Below are positions 9,366-18,517 of a stretch of 64,000 nucleotides of DNA, piece by piece; position 1 is the first letter of the stretch; each line of letters opens with the position of its first letter. Origin of the DNA: Pseudomonadota bacterium. Its GTDB lineage: Bacteria; Pseudomonadota; Alphaproteobacteria; Acetobacterales; Acetobacteraceae. Under the pieces are notes generated by a model. The model saw only the letters and a list, made by a program, of their open reading frames with translations, was not told the DNA's origin and searched no databases. The stretch spans positions 62,001 through 126,000 of the forward strand of contig JAJZES010000033.1 of the NCBI GenBank assembly GCA_021845985.1. Direction: 5' to 3'. The position numbers were made by a program, and so were the translations under genes.

Positions 9366-9548
9366 TCAGTTCAGGAACACCCGCAGGATCAGCGCGACGA
9401 TCCCCACCAAGGTCGCCCCTTGCATCCATTTGAGCAGCTTGAGGTCGCTGCGGATATCGGCGAACGCACGGTCGCAGTTGGCCAGCATTTCGGCCGCCTT
9501 GTCCCCGCTGGCGCCGGCTGCTTTGACGGAATCATCGACCGTTGCCAT
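9366..9548 (-). CDS. small single-helix membrane protein, DUF1640-like C-terminus
   Basis: 60 aa starting 2 nt after the epmB stop, so translationally linked to epmB. An amphipathic N-terminal half (about residues 1-38) is followed by LLKWMQGATLVGIVALILRVF (about 38-58), a tail-anchor-like membrane segment. The pattern of a short coiled region, LKW and one helix recalls the C-terminus of DUF1640/CCDC90 proteins. The resemblance is short, and the role, including any link to EF-P, is unknown. Confidence 0.6.
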   Translation of the reverse strand: MATVDDSVKAAGASGDKAAEMLANCDRAFADIRSDLKLLKWMQGATLVGIVALILRVFLN

Positions 9549-9550
9549 GG

Positions 9551-10540
9551 CTACGCCGAGAGCGCGGCGTCCGCCGCCTGCTGGACCGGACCCAGCGGCA
9601 CCTTCCCGCGCCCGCCTGGCAGGTCGAGCACGTAGGTCGGCCAGGCCAGCCCGGTCACCCGCCCGCGCAGCGCGGCGAGCAGCCGGCGCCCTTCCTCGAT
9701 CGGCACATGAAACCGCGCCGTGCCGGGTGCGGGGTCGAGCTGATGCAGGTAATAGGGTTTGACCCGCGCCGCCAGCATGGCGCGGAACAGGTCTTCCAGC
9801 GCCTGCGCGCTGTCGTTCACCCCGCGCAGCAGCACCGACTGGCCGAGCAGCGGAATGCCGCGCATCTGCACCCGGCGCAGCCCCGCCCGCACCGCCGGGG
9901 TGAACTCGCGCGCATGGTTGGCATGCAGCACCAGCCACAGCGGCGTGTCGATGGTCAGTGCCGCCGCCAGCGCCTCGGTCATGCTGTCCGGCACCGCCAC
10001 CGGCACGCGGGTATGGATGCGCAGCGTATGGACGTGCGTGATGGCGGCGAGGGCGCGCAGGATGGCGCCGATCCGGCGCGGCGCCAGCATCAGCGGGTCG
10101 CCGCCGGTGATGATCACCTCGCCGATCGCCGGCCGCGCCGCGAGCCAGTCATAGCAGGCGGCAAGCTCCGCCTCGGTCAGCACGCCGCCCTCCGGCCCGA
10201 CCTGCTCGCGGCGGAAGCAGAAGCGGCAATAGACCGGGCAGGCCAGCAGCGGCTTGAGCAAGGCGCGGTCGGGGTAGCGATGGACGATGCCCTTCAGCGG
10301 CGACAGCGCCTGATCGGCGATCGGATCGGCCAGTTCATGCGCCGCGGTGTGCAATTCGGCCGGGTCGGGGATGAATTGCCGGCCGATCGGGTCATCGGCG
10401 GCATCGATCAGGGCGCGCAGCGCCGGCGGGATGGCGATGGCATAGCGCGCCGCCACCGCCTCGATCGCCGCGCGCCGGGTATCGGGCAGCATGCCGGCGG
10501 CGATCAGGTCATGTGCGGAACGCAGGGTGCCATCCGGCAT
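9551..10540 (-). CDS. epmB: EF-P (R)-beta-lysine synthase, lysine 2,3-aminomutase family
   Basis: A radical SAM, PLP-dependent enzyme converting lysine to beta-lysine for EF-P modification. 329 aa. The cluster motif CPVYCRFCFRR (CxxxCxxC) is at about residues 100-110, followed by EVIITGGDPLML. A C-terminal PYYLHQLDP segment is typical of the family. The short length fits EpmB rather than clostridial aminomutase. Its start codon lies 27 nt from that of the divergent epmA, and efp is on the same strand downstream. The start is ATG 10540; the longer open frame upstream is antisense to epmA. Confidence 0.93.
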   Translation of the reverse strand: MPDGTLRSAHDLIAAGMLPDTRRAAIEAVAARYAIAIPPALRALIDAADDPIGRQFIPDPAELHTAAHELADPIADQALSPLKGIVHRYPDRALLKPLLACPVYCRFCFRREQVGPEGGVLTEAELAACYDWLAARPAIGEVIITGGDPLMLAPRRIGAILRALAAITHVHTLRIHTRVPVAVPDSMTEALAAALTIDTPLWLVLHANHAREFTPAVRAGLRRVQMRGIPLLGQSVLLRGVNDSAQALEDLFRAMLAARVKPYYLHQLDPAPGTARFHVPIEEGRRLLAALRGRVTGLAWPTYVLDLPGGRGKVPLGPVQQAADAALSA

Positions 10541-10567
10541 GGCGGCGCGTGTAGTCTCGCCGCCATC

Positions 10568-11596
10568 ATGCCGCAACCCACCCTGCAGCCGAACTGGCAC
10601 CCCGAGCAACTCGCCGCCCGCCTGCCGTTCCTGCGCCGTCGGGCGCTGCTGACGCAGGCGGTGCGCGGCTTCTTCACCGCCCGCGGCTACCTGGAGGTGG
10701 AAACGCCATACGCCGTGCCGACGCCGGGCGAGGAGGTGCATCTGTCGGCGTTGCGCACCGAGCGGTGCTCGCCGCGCGGCGAGCGCGAGACCTTGTGGCT
10801 GCACACCAGCCCCGAATTCGCCATGAAGAAGCTGCTGGCCGGCGGCGCCGGGCCGATTTTCCAACTGGCGCGGGTGTGGCGCAACGGCGAGGGCAGCGAC
10901 CTACATGCGCCCGAGTTCACCCTGCTGGAATGGTACCGGCCGGGTGCCGGCATGGCCGATCTGATCGCCGAGACCGTCGCGCTGCTGCGCGCCGTGCTGC
11001 CGCCGGTGGTGACCTGCCGCGGCGTCACCACGGATCTGTCGCGGGTCGAGACGGTGACGCTCGCCGCGGCCTTCGCCCGCCATGTCGGCGCCGACCTGCT
11101 GGCCACCGCCGACGACGCAGCGGCGCTGGCGGCGCAGGCGGGGGCGCGGCTGCGTCCCGGCGAGACCTGGGAGGATCTGTTCTTCCGGCTGCTGCTGGAG
11201 CGGGTCGAGCCGGCCATCGGACGGGCGCATCCCACTTTCCTGACCCACTGGCCGGCGGCGCAGGCGGCGCTGGCGCGGCGCGATCCGGCCGACCCGCGCG
11301 TCGCCGAACGGTTCGAGCTGTTCGTCTGCGGCATCGAGCTGGCCAACGCCTTCGTCGAGCTGACCGACGCCGCCGAACAGCGCGCCCGCTTCGTCGCCGA
11401 TCGGGCGCGGCGGCATGCGCTGACCGGCGCGCCCGACTGGCCGCTGGACGAGGCGTTGCTGGCGGCGCTGGAGCACGGTATGCCGCCCTCCGCCGGCATC
11501 GCGCTTGGCTTTGACCGGCTGGCGATGATTGCCGCCGGCGCCGATCGGATCGGCCAGGTGACATGGCTCGGCGGCGACGCCCTGCCGGGCGCGTGA
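10568..11596 (+). CDS. epmA: EF-P--beta-lysine ligase
   Basis: A truncated lysyl-tRNA synthetase paralogue (GenX/PoxA) that ligates beta-lysine to EF-P. 342 aa, a catalytic core with no anticodon-binding domain. Class II motifs are visible: motif 2 as FQLARVWRNGEGSDLHAPEFT, here cut to FQLARVWRNGEG and EFTLLEWYRP (about residues 96-118), and motif 3 as GIALGFDRLAMI near the C-terminus (about 313-324). ATG 10568 follows the divergent epmB start by 27 nt. The in-frame open stretch upstream is antisense to epmB and was discarded. Confidence 0.94.
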   Translation: MPQPTLQPNWHPEQLAARLPFLRRRALLTQAVRGFFTARGYLEVETPYAVPTPGEEVHLSALRTERCSPRGERETLWLHTSPEFAMKKLLAGGAGPIFQLARVWRNGEGSDLHAPEFTLLEWYRPGAGMADLIAETVALLRAVLPPVVTCRGVTTDLSRVETVTLAAAFARHVGADLLATADDAAALAAQAGARLRPGETWEDLFFRLLLERVEPAIGRAHPTFLTHWPAAQAALARRDPADPRVAERFELFVCGIELANAFVELTDAAEQRARFVADRARRHALTGAPDWPLDEALLAALEHGMPPSAGIALGFDRLAMIAAGADRIGQVTWLGGDALPGA

Positions 11597-11667
11597 CCGC
11601 GCAAGATTTGCGCCCGCGCCGGTCGCTCCCGTAGAACACGCCGCCCACTCGCAGCCGGGGACGCGCC

Positions 11668-13347
11668 ATGCCAGCCTATCAGTACGTCTATGTGATGAAG
11701 GACCTGACCAAAGCCTTCGCCGGCGGGCGCGAGGTGTTCAAGGGCGTCACGCTGTCGTTCCTGCCGGGTGTGAAGATCGGCGTGCTCGGGGTCAACGGCG
11801 CCGGCAAATCGACGCTGCTGAAGATCATGGCCGGCATCGAGACCGAGTATGGCGGCGAGGCGTGGGCCGCCGAGGGCGTGCGCGTCGGCTATCTGGCGCA
11901 GGAGCCGCAGCTCGATCCGACCAAGACAGTGGCCGAAAACGTCCAGCAGGCATTCGCGGCGCTGAAGGGCGCCATGGACCGCTTCAACGACATCGCCGCC
12001 CGCTTCGCCGAGCCGATGGAACCCGAGGAGATGGACGCGCTGCTGCTCGAGCAGGCCGACCTGCAGGAGAAGATCGACGCCGAGGAAGGCTGGGAACTCG
12101 ACCGCCGCATCGAAATCGCGCTCGACGCGCTGCGCTGCCCGCCGCCCGATACGCCGGTGACGCGGCTGTCGGGCGGCGAGCGGCGGCGCGTCGCGTTGTG
12201 CCGCCTGCTGCTGGAAAAGCCCGATCTGCTGCTGCTCGATGAACCGACCAACCACCTCGACGCCGAAAGCGTCGCCTGGCTGGAAAAGACGCTGCGCGAC
12301 TTCCCCGGCACGGTGCTGGTGGTCACCCATGACCGCTACTTCCTGGAGAACGTCACCAACTGGATTCTGGAGCTGGAGCGCGGGCGCGGCTATCCGTTCC
12401 AGGGCAATTATTCCTCGTGGCTCGAGCAGAAGCGCAAGCGGCTCCAGCAGGAGGAAAAAGAGGAATCGGCCCGCTCGCGCGCGCTGGCCGCCGAGGCGGA
12501 ATGGATCGGCTCCTCGCCGCGCGCCCGCCAGGCCAAGAGCAAGTCGCGCATCCAGCGCTATGAGGAGATGCTGCGCCAGAGCCAGGAGCAGCAGGCCGGG
12601 GTGGCGGAAATCGTCATTCCGCCCGGCCCGCGCCTGGGCGGCACGGTGATCGAGGCCGAGCATCTGCGCAAAGGCTACGGCAATGCGCTGCTCATCGACG
12701 AGCTGGATTTCAAGCTGCCGCCGGGCGGCATCGTCGGCGTGATCGGGCCGAACGGGGCGGGCAAGACGACGCTGTTCCGCATGATCACCGGCCAGGAACA
12801 GCCCGACGCCGGGGTGCTGCGCATCGGCGACACGGTCAAGCTCGGCTATGTCGATCAAAGCCGCGAGAGCCTCGACCCGAACAACACCGTCTGGCAGGAG
12901 ATCAGCGGCGGCACCGACGTGATCTATCTCGGCAAGCGTGCGGTGCAGTCGCGCGCCTATGTCGGCGCCTTCAACTTCAAGGGCGCCGATCAGCAGAAGA
13001 AAGTCGGCATCCTCTCCGGCGGCGAGCGCAACCGGGTGCATCTGGCGAAGATGCTGCGCACCGAGGCCAACGTCATCCTGCTCGACGAGCCGACCAACGA
13101 TCTCGATGTCGATACGCTGCGCGCGCTCGAGGAGTCGCTCGCCGAGTTTCCCGGCTGCGCCGTCATCATCAGCCATGACCGCTGGTTCCTCGACCGGCTG
13201 GCGACGCATATCCTGGCGTTCGAGGGCGACAGCCATGTCGAGTGGTTCGAGGGCAACTTCCAGGCCTATGAGGAAGACAAGCGGCGGCGCCTCGGCGCCG
13301 ACTCGACCGAGCCGCACCGGATCAAGTATCGCCCGCTGGTGCGCTAG
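11668..13347 (+). CDS. ettA: energy-dependent translational throttle protein EttA (ABC-F)
   Basis: 559 aa with two ABC cassettes and no membrane segment. Walker A motifs GVNGAGKS (about residue 40) and GPNGAGKT (about 360), signatures LSGGERRRVA and LSGGERNRVH, and Walker B DEPTN in both halves. The inserted arm and linker match EttA in length (about 555 aa in E. coli). EttA binds the ribosomal E site and gates the first peptide bond according to ATP/ADP. It stands downstream of epmA on the same strand, extending the translation-factor neighbourhood. Confidence 0.95.
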   Translation: MPAYQYVYVMKDLTKAFAGGREVFKGVTLSFLPGVKIGVLGVNGAGKSTLLKIMAGIETEYGGEAWAAEGVRVGYLAQEPQLDPTKTVAENVQQAFAALKGAMDRFNDIAARFAEPMEPEEMDALLLEQADLQEKIDAEEGWELDRRIEIALDALRCPPPDTPVTRLSGGERRRVALCRLLLEKPDLLLLDEPTNHLDAESVAWLEKTLRDFPGTVLVVTHDRYFLENVTNWILELERGRGYPFQGNYSSWLEQKRKRLQQEEKEESARSRALAAEAEWIGSSPRARQAKSKSRIQRYEEMLRQSQEQQAGVAEIVIPPGPRLGGTVIEAEHLRKGYGNALLIDELDFKLPPGGIVGVIGPNGAGKTTLFRMITGQEQPDAGVLRIGDTVKLGYVDQSRESLDPNNTVWQEISGGTDVIYLGKRAVQSRAYVGAFNFKGADQQKKVGILSGGERNRVHLAKMLRTEANVILLDEPTNDLDVDTLRALEESLAEFPGCAVIISHDRWFLDRLATHILAFEGDSHVEWFEGNFQAYEEDKRRRLGADSTEPHRIKYRPLVR

Positions 13348-13373
13348 CCGGGCCGCGGCGATGGAGCCCGCGC

Positions 13374-13892
13374 GTGAACCCGGCATGGTGCATCGTCACC
13401 GGGCGGCTGGTGTTGCGGCCGGTGTGGGGCGGCGATCTCGCTGATCTGGTGGCGCTGAAGGCTGATCCGCTGGTGTTCGCGGTGATGCTGGGCGGGGTGC
13501 GCAGCGCGCTGCAGACGGCCGAGGACCTCGCCGCCGACATCGCCTGCTGGGGCCGCAACGGGTTCGGTATGTGGGCGGTGCGCGGCGCCGCCGACGATGG
13601 CTTCCGCGGCATTGCCGGGTTGATGGAGCGGCCGGACGGACGCGGCATTTCGCTGCGCTTCGCGCTGCGCCCGCAGGCGCGCGGCGCCGGTCTGGCCAGC
13701 GAGGCGGCGGCGGCGGCGCTGCGCTTCGGCCATGGCCGGGCCGGGCTGCGGCGCATCGTCGCGGTGGCGCGCGAGGATAATCTGGCCAGCCGCACCCTGC
13801 TCGGCGCCATCGGCATGCGGCCGTGCGAGACCTTCCTGCGCCATGGCACGACGATGGTGGTACATGAAAGCTGCTGGCCGCCGCCGCGTTGA
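13374..13892 (+). CDS. GNAT-family N-acetyltransferase
   Basis: 172 aa starting at GTG 13374, 26 nt after ettA. The N-terminus TGRLVLRPVWGGDLADL and the acetyl-CoA site LRPQARGAGLASEAAAAAL (about residues 101-119) are those of the RimJ/RimL-like branch that acetylates proteins or small amines. The later VAREDNLASRTLLGAIGM stretch completes the fold. The substrate cannot be read from the sequence. It may be cotranscribed with ettA. Confidence 0.85.
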   Translation: MNPAWCIVTGRLVLRPVWGGDLADLVALKADPLVFAVMLGGVRSALQTAEDLAADIACWGRNGFGMWAVRGAADDGFRGIAGLMERPDGRGISLRFALRPQARGAGLASEAAAAALRFGHGRAGLRRIVAVAREDNLASRTLLGAIGMRPCETFLRHGTTMVVHESCWPPPR

Positions 13893-13899
13893 GCCGTTT

Positions 13900-13924
13900 G
13901 CCGGGCGCCGGCGCTCCGCCCGGC
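13900..13924. terminator. candidate bidirectional terminator
   Basis: Perfect 8-bp stem GCCGGGCG / CGCCCGGC with a 9-nt loop between the convergent acetyltransferase and multicopper oxidase genes. There is no T-tract on either strand, so intrinsic termination is only possible. Confidence 0.4.
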
Positions 13925-13926
13925 GA

Positions 13927-15342
13927 TCAGGCGGCTGAATAGTCGAGCGTCGTCATCATGCCGGCGTGCATGTGGTACAGGTTGTGACAGTGGAACGCCC
14001 ACCGGCCGGGATTGTCGGCATCAAAGGCGACGGTGACCGACATCATCGGCGGCACCAGCACCGTGTCGCGGATCGCGCCGGAAAACCGCTTGTCGTTGCC
14101 TGCCACCACCTGGAACACATGGCCGTGCAGATGCATCGGGTGCGACATCATGGTGCGGTTGGTCATCACCAGCTCGACCCGCTCGCCCTGCGACACCTTC
14201 AGCCCGGTGTCCTGGCCGTAGGTGCGCCCGTTGAGGCTCCAGACGTAGGGGTGCATTGATCCGGTGAGATCGACCCGCAGCACCCGATCGGGCGCGCGCG
14301 GCGCCAGCGGCCGGGCGGCGCGCAATGCCGCCTCCGCGGCGAAGTCGAGCGGCGGCGCCGCCGTCGCCGCCTGGGCGGCGCGCTTTTCCACCCTGGCGCC
14401 GGCGGTCGCCAGGATGATCCCGGTCTGCTCCCGCGCGCCTTCCAGCACCGCCAGCACCGGCACCGCCGCTCTGCCGCGCGGCAGGTCGATCAGCAGATCG
14501 AGGCGCTGCGCCATCGCCAGGGGAAAACGCGACCCGGTCATCGGCTGCACCGGGTGCCCGTCCACCGCAACCAGCGTCGCCCTCATGCCGCCAAGCGTGA
14601 TGGAGAAGCCGCTGGCCGCAGCAGCGTTGATGATGCGCAGCCGCACCCGGCCGCCCGGCGCGACCCGCACCACCTCGGGGTCGGCGAGGGTGCGGTCGTT
14701 GGCCAGAAAAGCGTCGAAGGCCACATCATTGAGGTCCATCGTCATCATCATCCGACCGCCGCCGCCGCCGCTATCGTCGTTCGGCATCCCGGCCTTGCCG
14801 CGCAGCCCGGCGAAAATCTCCTGCGGGCTGCGGAACGCGAAATCGTGCAGCATCAGCACGACCTCCTGTTCGTCGCGCGGTGCGGCGGCGTCATGGATGA
14901 TGAGCGGCGCCGACATCAGCGATTGCTCCTGCAATCCCTGATGCGAGTGCATCCATAAGGTGCCGGAGAAGGCCAGCGGGAAATCGTAGGAGGCGCTGGC
15001 GCCGGGCGGCAGCGCCGGCGCCGAGAGGCCCGGCACGCCATCCTGTCGAGAGGGCGGGGTCAGGCCGTGCCAATGGATCAGCGTCGGCTCGCCGCAGTCG
15101 TTGCGCAGATCGACGCGGAACGGCGTGGCGATACTGGTCACCAGTCCCTGCTGCCCGTCCGGCTGGCGGATCGCGAACACGCTGGCGGCCCGGCCATCGA
15201 CCTCCAGCGTCCTGCGCCCGACCGTCAGCACGACCGGCGCCGCGGCGGCTGCGGCGGCCGGCGGCGCTCCGCCGGCGGCGGCGCCGAGCGCCCCGGCGGC
15301 GGTGAGGGTCAGCAGATCGCGTCGGCTGATCGGGTGCGGCAT
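13927..15342 (-). CDS. Tat-exported multicopper oxidase (CueO/CopA-like)
   Basis: 471 aa. A twin-arginine signal (ISRRDLLTLTAAGALG) is followed by three cupredoxin domains. All four copper-binding motifs are present: HWHG (about residue 90), MHSHQG (about 131), HPMHLHGHVF (about 397) and HCHNLYHMHAGM (about 449-460). A Met-rich stretch RMMMTMD at about 197 may bind Cu(I). It probably oxidises Cu(I) to the less toxic Cu(II) in the periplasm. It is the last gene of the copper operon, 24 nt after cueR. Confidence 0.9.
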   Translation of the reverse strand: MPHPISRRDLLTLTAAGALGAAAGGAPPAAAAAAAPVVLTVGRRTLEVDGRAASVFAIRQPDGQQGLVTSIATPFRVDLRNDCGEPTLIHWHGLTPPSRQDGVPGLSAPALPPGASASYDFPLAFSGTLWMHSHQGLQEQSLMSAPLIIHDAAAPRDEQEVVLMLHDFAFRSPQEIFAGLRGKAGMPNDDSGGGGGRMMMTMDLNDVAFDAFLANDRTLADPEVVRVAPGGRVRLRIINAAAASGFSITLGGMRATLVAVDGHPVQPMTGSRFPLAMAQRLDLLIDLPRGRAAVPVLAVLEGAREQTGIILATAGARVEKRAAQAATAAPPLDFAAEAALRAARPLAPRAPDRVLRVDLTGSMHPYVWSLNGRTYGQDTGLKVSQGERVELVMTNRTMMSHPMHLHGHVFQVVAGNDKRFSGAIRDTVLVPPMMSVTVAFDADNPGRWAFHCHNLYHMHAGMMTTLDYSAA

Positions 15343-15366
15343 GTCTTCAGCTCCTGAAACCGGCGC

Positions 15367-15786
15367 TCAGGCCGCCCGCGCCGCGGCCGGCGCCGGCTCG
15401 GCCAGCTCGTCGATGATCGGGCAGTCCGGGCGGTGGTCGCCGTTGCAGCGGTCCACCAGATCGGCCAGCGCGTCGCGCAGCGAGTGCAGTTCGGCCAGTT
15501 TGCGCTCGATCTGCGCCAGATGCTGGGTCGCCAGCCGCTTGACGTCGCGGCTGGCGCGGGCGCGGTCACCGAACAGGGCGACCAGAGTGCGCAAATCGAC
15601 GATGGAAAACCCCAGCCGCCGGGCGCGGCCGATGAAGCGCAGCATGGCGACATCGCGCTCGCTGTAGCTGCGGTACTGGTTGGCCGCGCGCGCCGCCTCG
15701 CCGATCAGGCCGATCTGCTCGTAATAGCGGATCGTCTTGGCCGGCACGCCGGAGCGGGCGGCCGCCTCGCCGATGCTCAGGCTCAT
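15367..15786 (-). CDS. cueR: MerR-family copper-responsive regulator CueR/HmrR
   Basis: 139 aa: an N-terminal MerR winged helix ([20 protein letters not shown], residues 4-23), the dimerisation helix, and a metal-binding loop with Cys-x7-Cys (CNGDHRPDC, about 112-120), as in Cu(I)-sensing CueR. It activates copper efflux genes by untwisting the promoter between -35 and -10. The ATG overlaps the copA stop (ATGA), so the regulator is made from the operon it controls. The likely operator lies upstream of copZ at 18448-18492. Confidence 0.93.
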   Translation of the reverse strand: MSLSIGEAAARSGVPAKTIRYYEQIGLIGEAARAANQYRSYSERDVAMLRFIGRARRLGFSIVDLRTLVALFGDRARASRDVKRLATQHLAQIERKLAELHSLRDALADLVDRCNGDHRPDCPIIDELAEPAPAAARAA

Positions 15787-18176
15787 TGCCGTCCTCCCGC
15801 CGCCGGCCGCCAGCGCCGCAGCAGCAGCGCATTCGACACCACCGTCACCGAGGAGAACGCCATCGCCGCGCCGGCAATCATCGGGTTGAGCAGGCCCAGC
15901 CCGGCCAACGGGATGCCGAGCACGTTGTAGAAAAACGCCCAGAACAGATTCTGCCGGATCTTGCGCCACGTCGCCCGGCTGATCGCCAGGGCATCGGCGA
16001 TGAGCAGCGGGTCGCTGCGCATCAGCGTGATCCCGGCCGTCTCCATCGCCACGTCGGCGCCGCCGCCCATGGCGATGCCGACATCGGCCAGCGCCAGCGC
16101 CGGCGCATCGTTGACCCCGTCGCCGACCATGGCGACGCGGCGCCCGGCTTGCTGCAACCGCCCCACCTCGGCCGCCTTGCCCTCCGGCAGCACCTCGGCC
16201 AGCACCCGGACGATGCCCAGCTCGGCCGCCACCGCCTGTGCGGTGCGGGCGTTGTCGCCGGTCAGCAGCACCGTTTCGATCCCCGCCGCCTGCAGCCGCC
16301 GCACCGCCGCGGCGGCGGTCGGCCGGATCTGATCCATCATCGCGATCAGGCCGAGCAGCACCGGCGCCGGCTCCAGCGCCGCGATCCAGGTCACCGTGCG
16401 CCCCTGCACCTCCAGACGTTCGGCCGCCGCCGCCAGCGACGGCGCCACGCCATGCGCCGCCATCAACGCGCGATTGCCGATGGCGACGCGCCGGCCGCCG
16501 ACCTGCGCGGTCAGGCCGCGTCCCGGCTGGCTTTGAAACGCGCCGAGCGGCGGCAGCGTCAGCCCGGCCGCCCGCGCCAGCACGGCGCGCGCCAGCGGAT
16601 GCTCGCTGCCGGTCTGCGCTGCCGCGGCCAGCGCCAGCAGGGCGTCCTCGCTGATCCCCTGCGGCACGATGTCGGTCACCACCGGGCGGCCTTCGGTCAG
16701 CGTGCCGGTCTTGTCGAGGATGACGGTGTCGATCCGGTGCGCCCGCTCCAGCGCCTCGACATCGCGGATCAGGATGCCGGCGCGCGCCGCGGCGCCGGTG
16801 CCGGCCATCAAGGCGGTGGGAGTGGCGAGGCCGAGGGCGCATGGGCAGGCGATCACCAGCACCGCGACGGCGGCGACGAGGCCGGCCGGGAAATTGCCGG
16901 CGAGCAACGTCCAGCCGAGCAAGGTCAGCAGCGCACAGGCCAGAACCACCGGCACGAACACCGCCGCGACGCGATCCACCAGCCGCTGCACCGGCGCCTT
17001 TTTGGCCTGCGCATTGCCGACCAGGGCGATGATGCGCGCCAGCAGCGAGTGCTCGCCGATCGCCGTGGTTTCGATGCGCAGCAGCCCGCTGCCGTTGATC
17101 GCGCCGCCGACGACGGCATCGCCCGGCTGCTTGTCGATCGGCAGGCTCTCGCCGGTGAGCAGGCTTTCGTCCACCTGGCTGATGCCGCTCAGCAGCAGCC
17201 CGTCACTTGGCAGCCGCTCGCCCGGCCGCACCACCACCACGTCGCCGACCACCAGCGCCGCCGCCGGCAGCTCGATTTCGCCGCCGTTGCGCTCGACGCG
17301 CGCGGTCTGCGGACGCAGCGACATCAGCGCGCGGATCGCCGAGCCGGTCGAGCGCCGGGCACGGGCCTCCAGCCACTTGCCGAGCAGGACCAGGGTGATG
17401 ACGACGGTGGCGGCCTCGAAATAGGTGTGGCCGCCGGCGCCGCTGGCGACCAGCCAGGCGCTGTACAGCCACGCCGCCGAGGTCCCCAGCGCGACCAGCA
17501 GGTCCATGTTGCCGGTGCCCGCGCGCAGCGCCTTGAAGGCGGCGATGTAGAAACGGGCGCCGATGACGAACTGCACCGGTGCCGACAGCACCAGCGCCAG
17601 CCAGCCGGGCAGCGCCAGCCCGGCCATGGTCAGCACCAGCGGGGCGGTCAGCAGCGCCGCGGCCGCCACCTGCGCCAGTTCGCGCCGGGCGCGGGCCGCC
17701 TCGGCGGCGTCGCGCGCCCGCTCGCGTTCGACATCGCCGGTCTGCAGCTCGGCATCATAGCCGGCTTCACGCACCGCGCCGATCAGCGCCGCCGGCGACA
17801 GCCCGACGCCCTCGACCACCGCGCGCTCGGTGGCCAGATTGACCTCGGCCCGCGTCGTGCCGGGAACCTGCGCCAGCGCGCGCTCCACCCGGCCGGCGCA
17901 GGTGGCGCAGGTCATGCCCTCGATCGCCAGCTCCCAGCGGTCCGGCGGCACCTCATAGCCGGCATCGGCGACCGCGCCGACCAGCCGGTCAAGGCCGAGC
18001 GTGGCCGGGTCGTAGCGCACCTCGGCCGTCTGGGTGGCCAGATTGACGCTTGCCGCCACCCCCGGCAGCCGGGTCAGCGCCGCCTCGACCCGTCCGGCGC
18101 AGGTGGCGCAGGTCATGCCCTCGATCGGCAGGCTGACCCGCGCCCGCTGGTCGGTGAGCGCAACGCTTGTGTCCAT
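15783..18176 (-). CDS. copA: copper-exporting P1B-type ATPase
   Basis: 797 aa. Two N-terminal heavy-metal domains each carry GMTCATC (first at residues 20-26, second near 95). Eight membrane segments fit the family. CPC is at about residue 443 in [13 protein letters not shown], the phosphorylation site DKTGT at about 487, and [10 protein letters not shown] at about 683. It exports Cu(I) from the cytoplasm. The start was set at ATG 18176 because the residues upstream do not resemble the family and cover the copZ tail. It follows copZ by 25 nt and overlaps cueR by 4 nt. Confidence 0.95.
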   Translation of the reverse strand: MDTSVALTDQRARVSLPIEGMTCATCAGRVEAALTRLPGVAASVNLATQTAEVRYDPATLGLDRLVGAVADAGYEVPPDRWELAIEGMTCATCAGRVERALAQVPGTTRAEVNLATERAVVEGVGLSPAALIGAVREAGYDAELQTGDVERERARDAAEAARARRELAQVAAAALLTAPLVLTMAGLALPGWLALVLSAPVQFVIGARFYIAAFKALRAGTGNMDLLVALGTSAAWLYSAWLVASGAGGHTYFEAATVVITLVLLGKWLEARARRSTGSAIRALMSLRPQTARVERNGGEIELPAAALVVGDVVVVRPGERLPSDGLLLSGISQVDESLLTGESLPIDKQPGDAVVGGAINGSGLLRIETTAIGEHSLLARIIALVGNAQAKKAPVQRLVDRVAAVFVPVVLACALLTLLGWTLLAGNFPAGLVAAVAVLVIACPCALGLATPTALMAGTGAAARAGILIRDVEALERAHRIDTVILDKTGTLTEGRPVVTDIVPQGISEDALLALAAAAQTGSEHPLARAVLARAAGLTLPPLGAFQSQPGRGLTAQVGGRRVAIGNRALMAAHGVAPSLAAAAERLEVQGRTVTWIAALEPAPVLLGLIAMMDQIRPTAAAAVRRLQAAGIETVLLTGDNARTAQAVAAELGIVRVLAEVLPEGKAAEVGRLQQAGRRVAMVGDGVNDAPALALADVGIAMGGGADVAMETAGITLMRSDPLLIADALAISRATWRKIRQNLFWAFFYNVLGIPLAGLGLLNPMIAGAAMAFSSVTVVSNALLLRRWRPAAGGRQ

Positions 18177-18201
18177 GATGCTGTGCTCCGCGGCGCCCGC
18201 G

Positions 18202-18432
18202 TCAGGCCGACGCGGCGCCGTATCCGGCTTTCTCGACGGCGGCGACGAGGGACGCCGGGCTGGCGCTGCCGCCCACCGACGCCCGCCCGGCGGCGAGGTC
18301 CACGGCAACGGTGCTGACGCCGGGGACCCGCGACAGCACCCGCTGCACTGCGTTGACGCAGCCGGCGCAGGTCATGCCGGTGATCGCGAGCGTGGTGTGG
18401 CCGGCGGCGGTGGTCTGATCTGCTGCGGTCAT
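18202..18432 (-). CDS. copZ: copper chaperone CopZ-like
   Basis: 76 aa, a single heavy-metal-associated domain with GMTCAGC (about residues 19-25) and the C-terminal EKAGYGA that closes the fold. It delivers Cu(I) to CopA. Start ATG 18432 is chosen because GGAG lies seven bases upstream. In-frame ATGs at 18444 and 18492 would extend the protein across the promoter dyad. It is the first gene of the copper operon. Confidence 0.9.
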   Translation of the reverse strand: MTAADQTTAAGHTTLAITGMTCAGCVNAVQRVLSRVPGVSTVAVDLAAGRASVGGSASPASLVAAVEKAGYGAASA

Positions 18433-18447
18433 TGGCGGCTCCATGGG

Positions 18448-18492
18448 CTTCCAGTACTGGCAAGGTGGGGGTTGCCAGCGCTGGAAGGTCAA
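18448..18492 (-). promoter_or_regulatory. CueR-type promoter/operator with two mirrored dyads
   Basis: Upstream of copZ. Each of two 16-bp elements (18448-18463 and 18472-18487) contains an inner palindrome, CCAGTACTGG and CCAGCGCTGG. The two are inverted copies of each other (14 of 16 positions) around an 8-nt GC spacer. On the minus strand TTGACC (18492-18487) fits the -35 of MerR-family promoters, followed at once by TTCCAG. No good -10 hexamer is recognisable at a 19-20 bp spacing. Confidence 0.7.
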
Positions 18493-18517
18493 GGGGGTTT
18501 GTGACGCGCGGCGGCGT

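Noticed and set aside
10687-13386. 899-residue open frame on the minus strand
   Set aside because: Antisense to ettA and epmA, which carry clear motifs. It is low-complexity and has no ribosome binding site.
15786-18317. 843-residue open frame on the plus strand
   Set aside because: Antisense shadow of copA.
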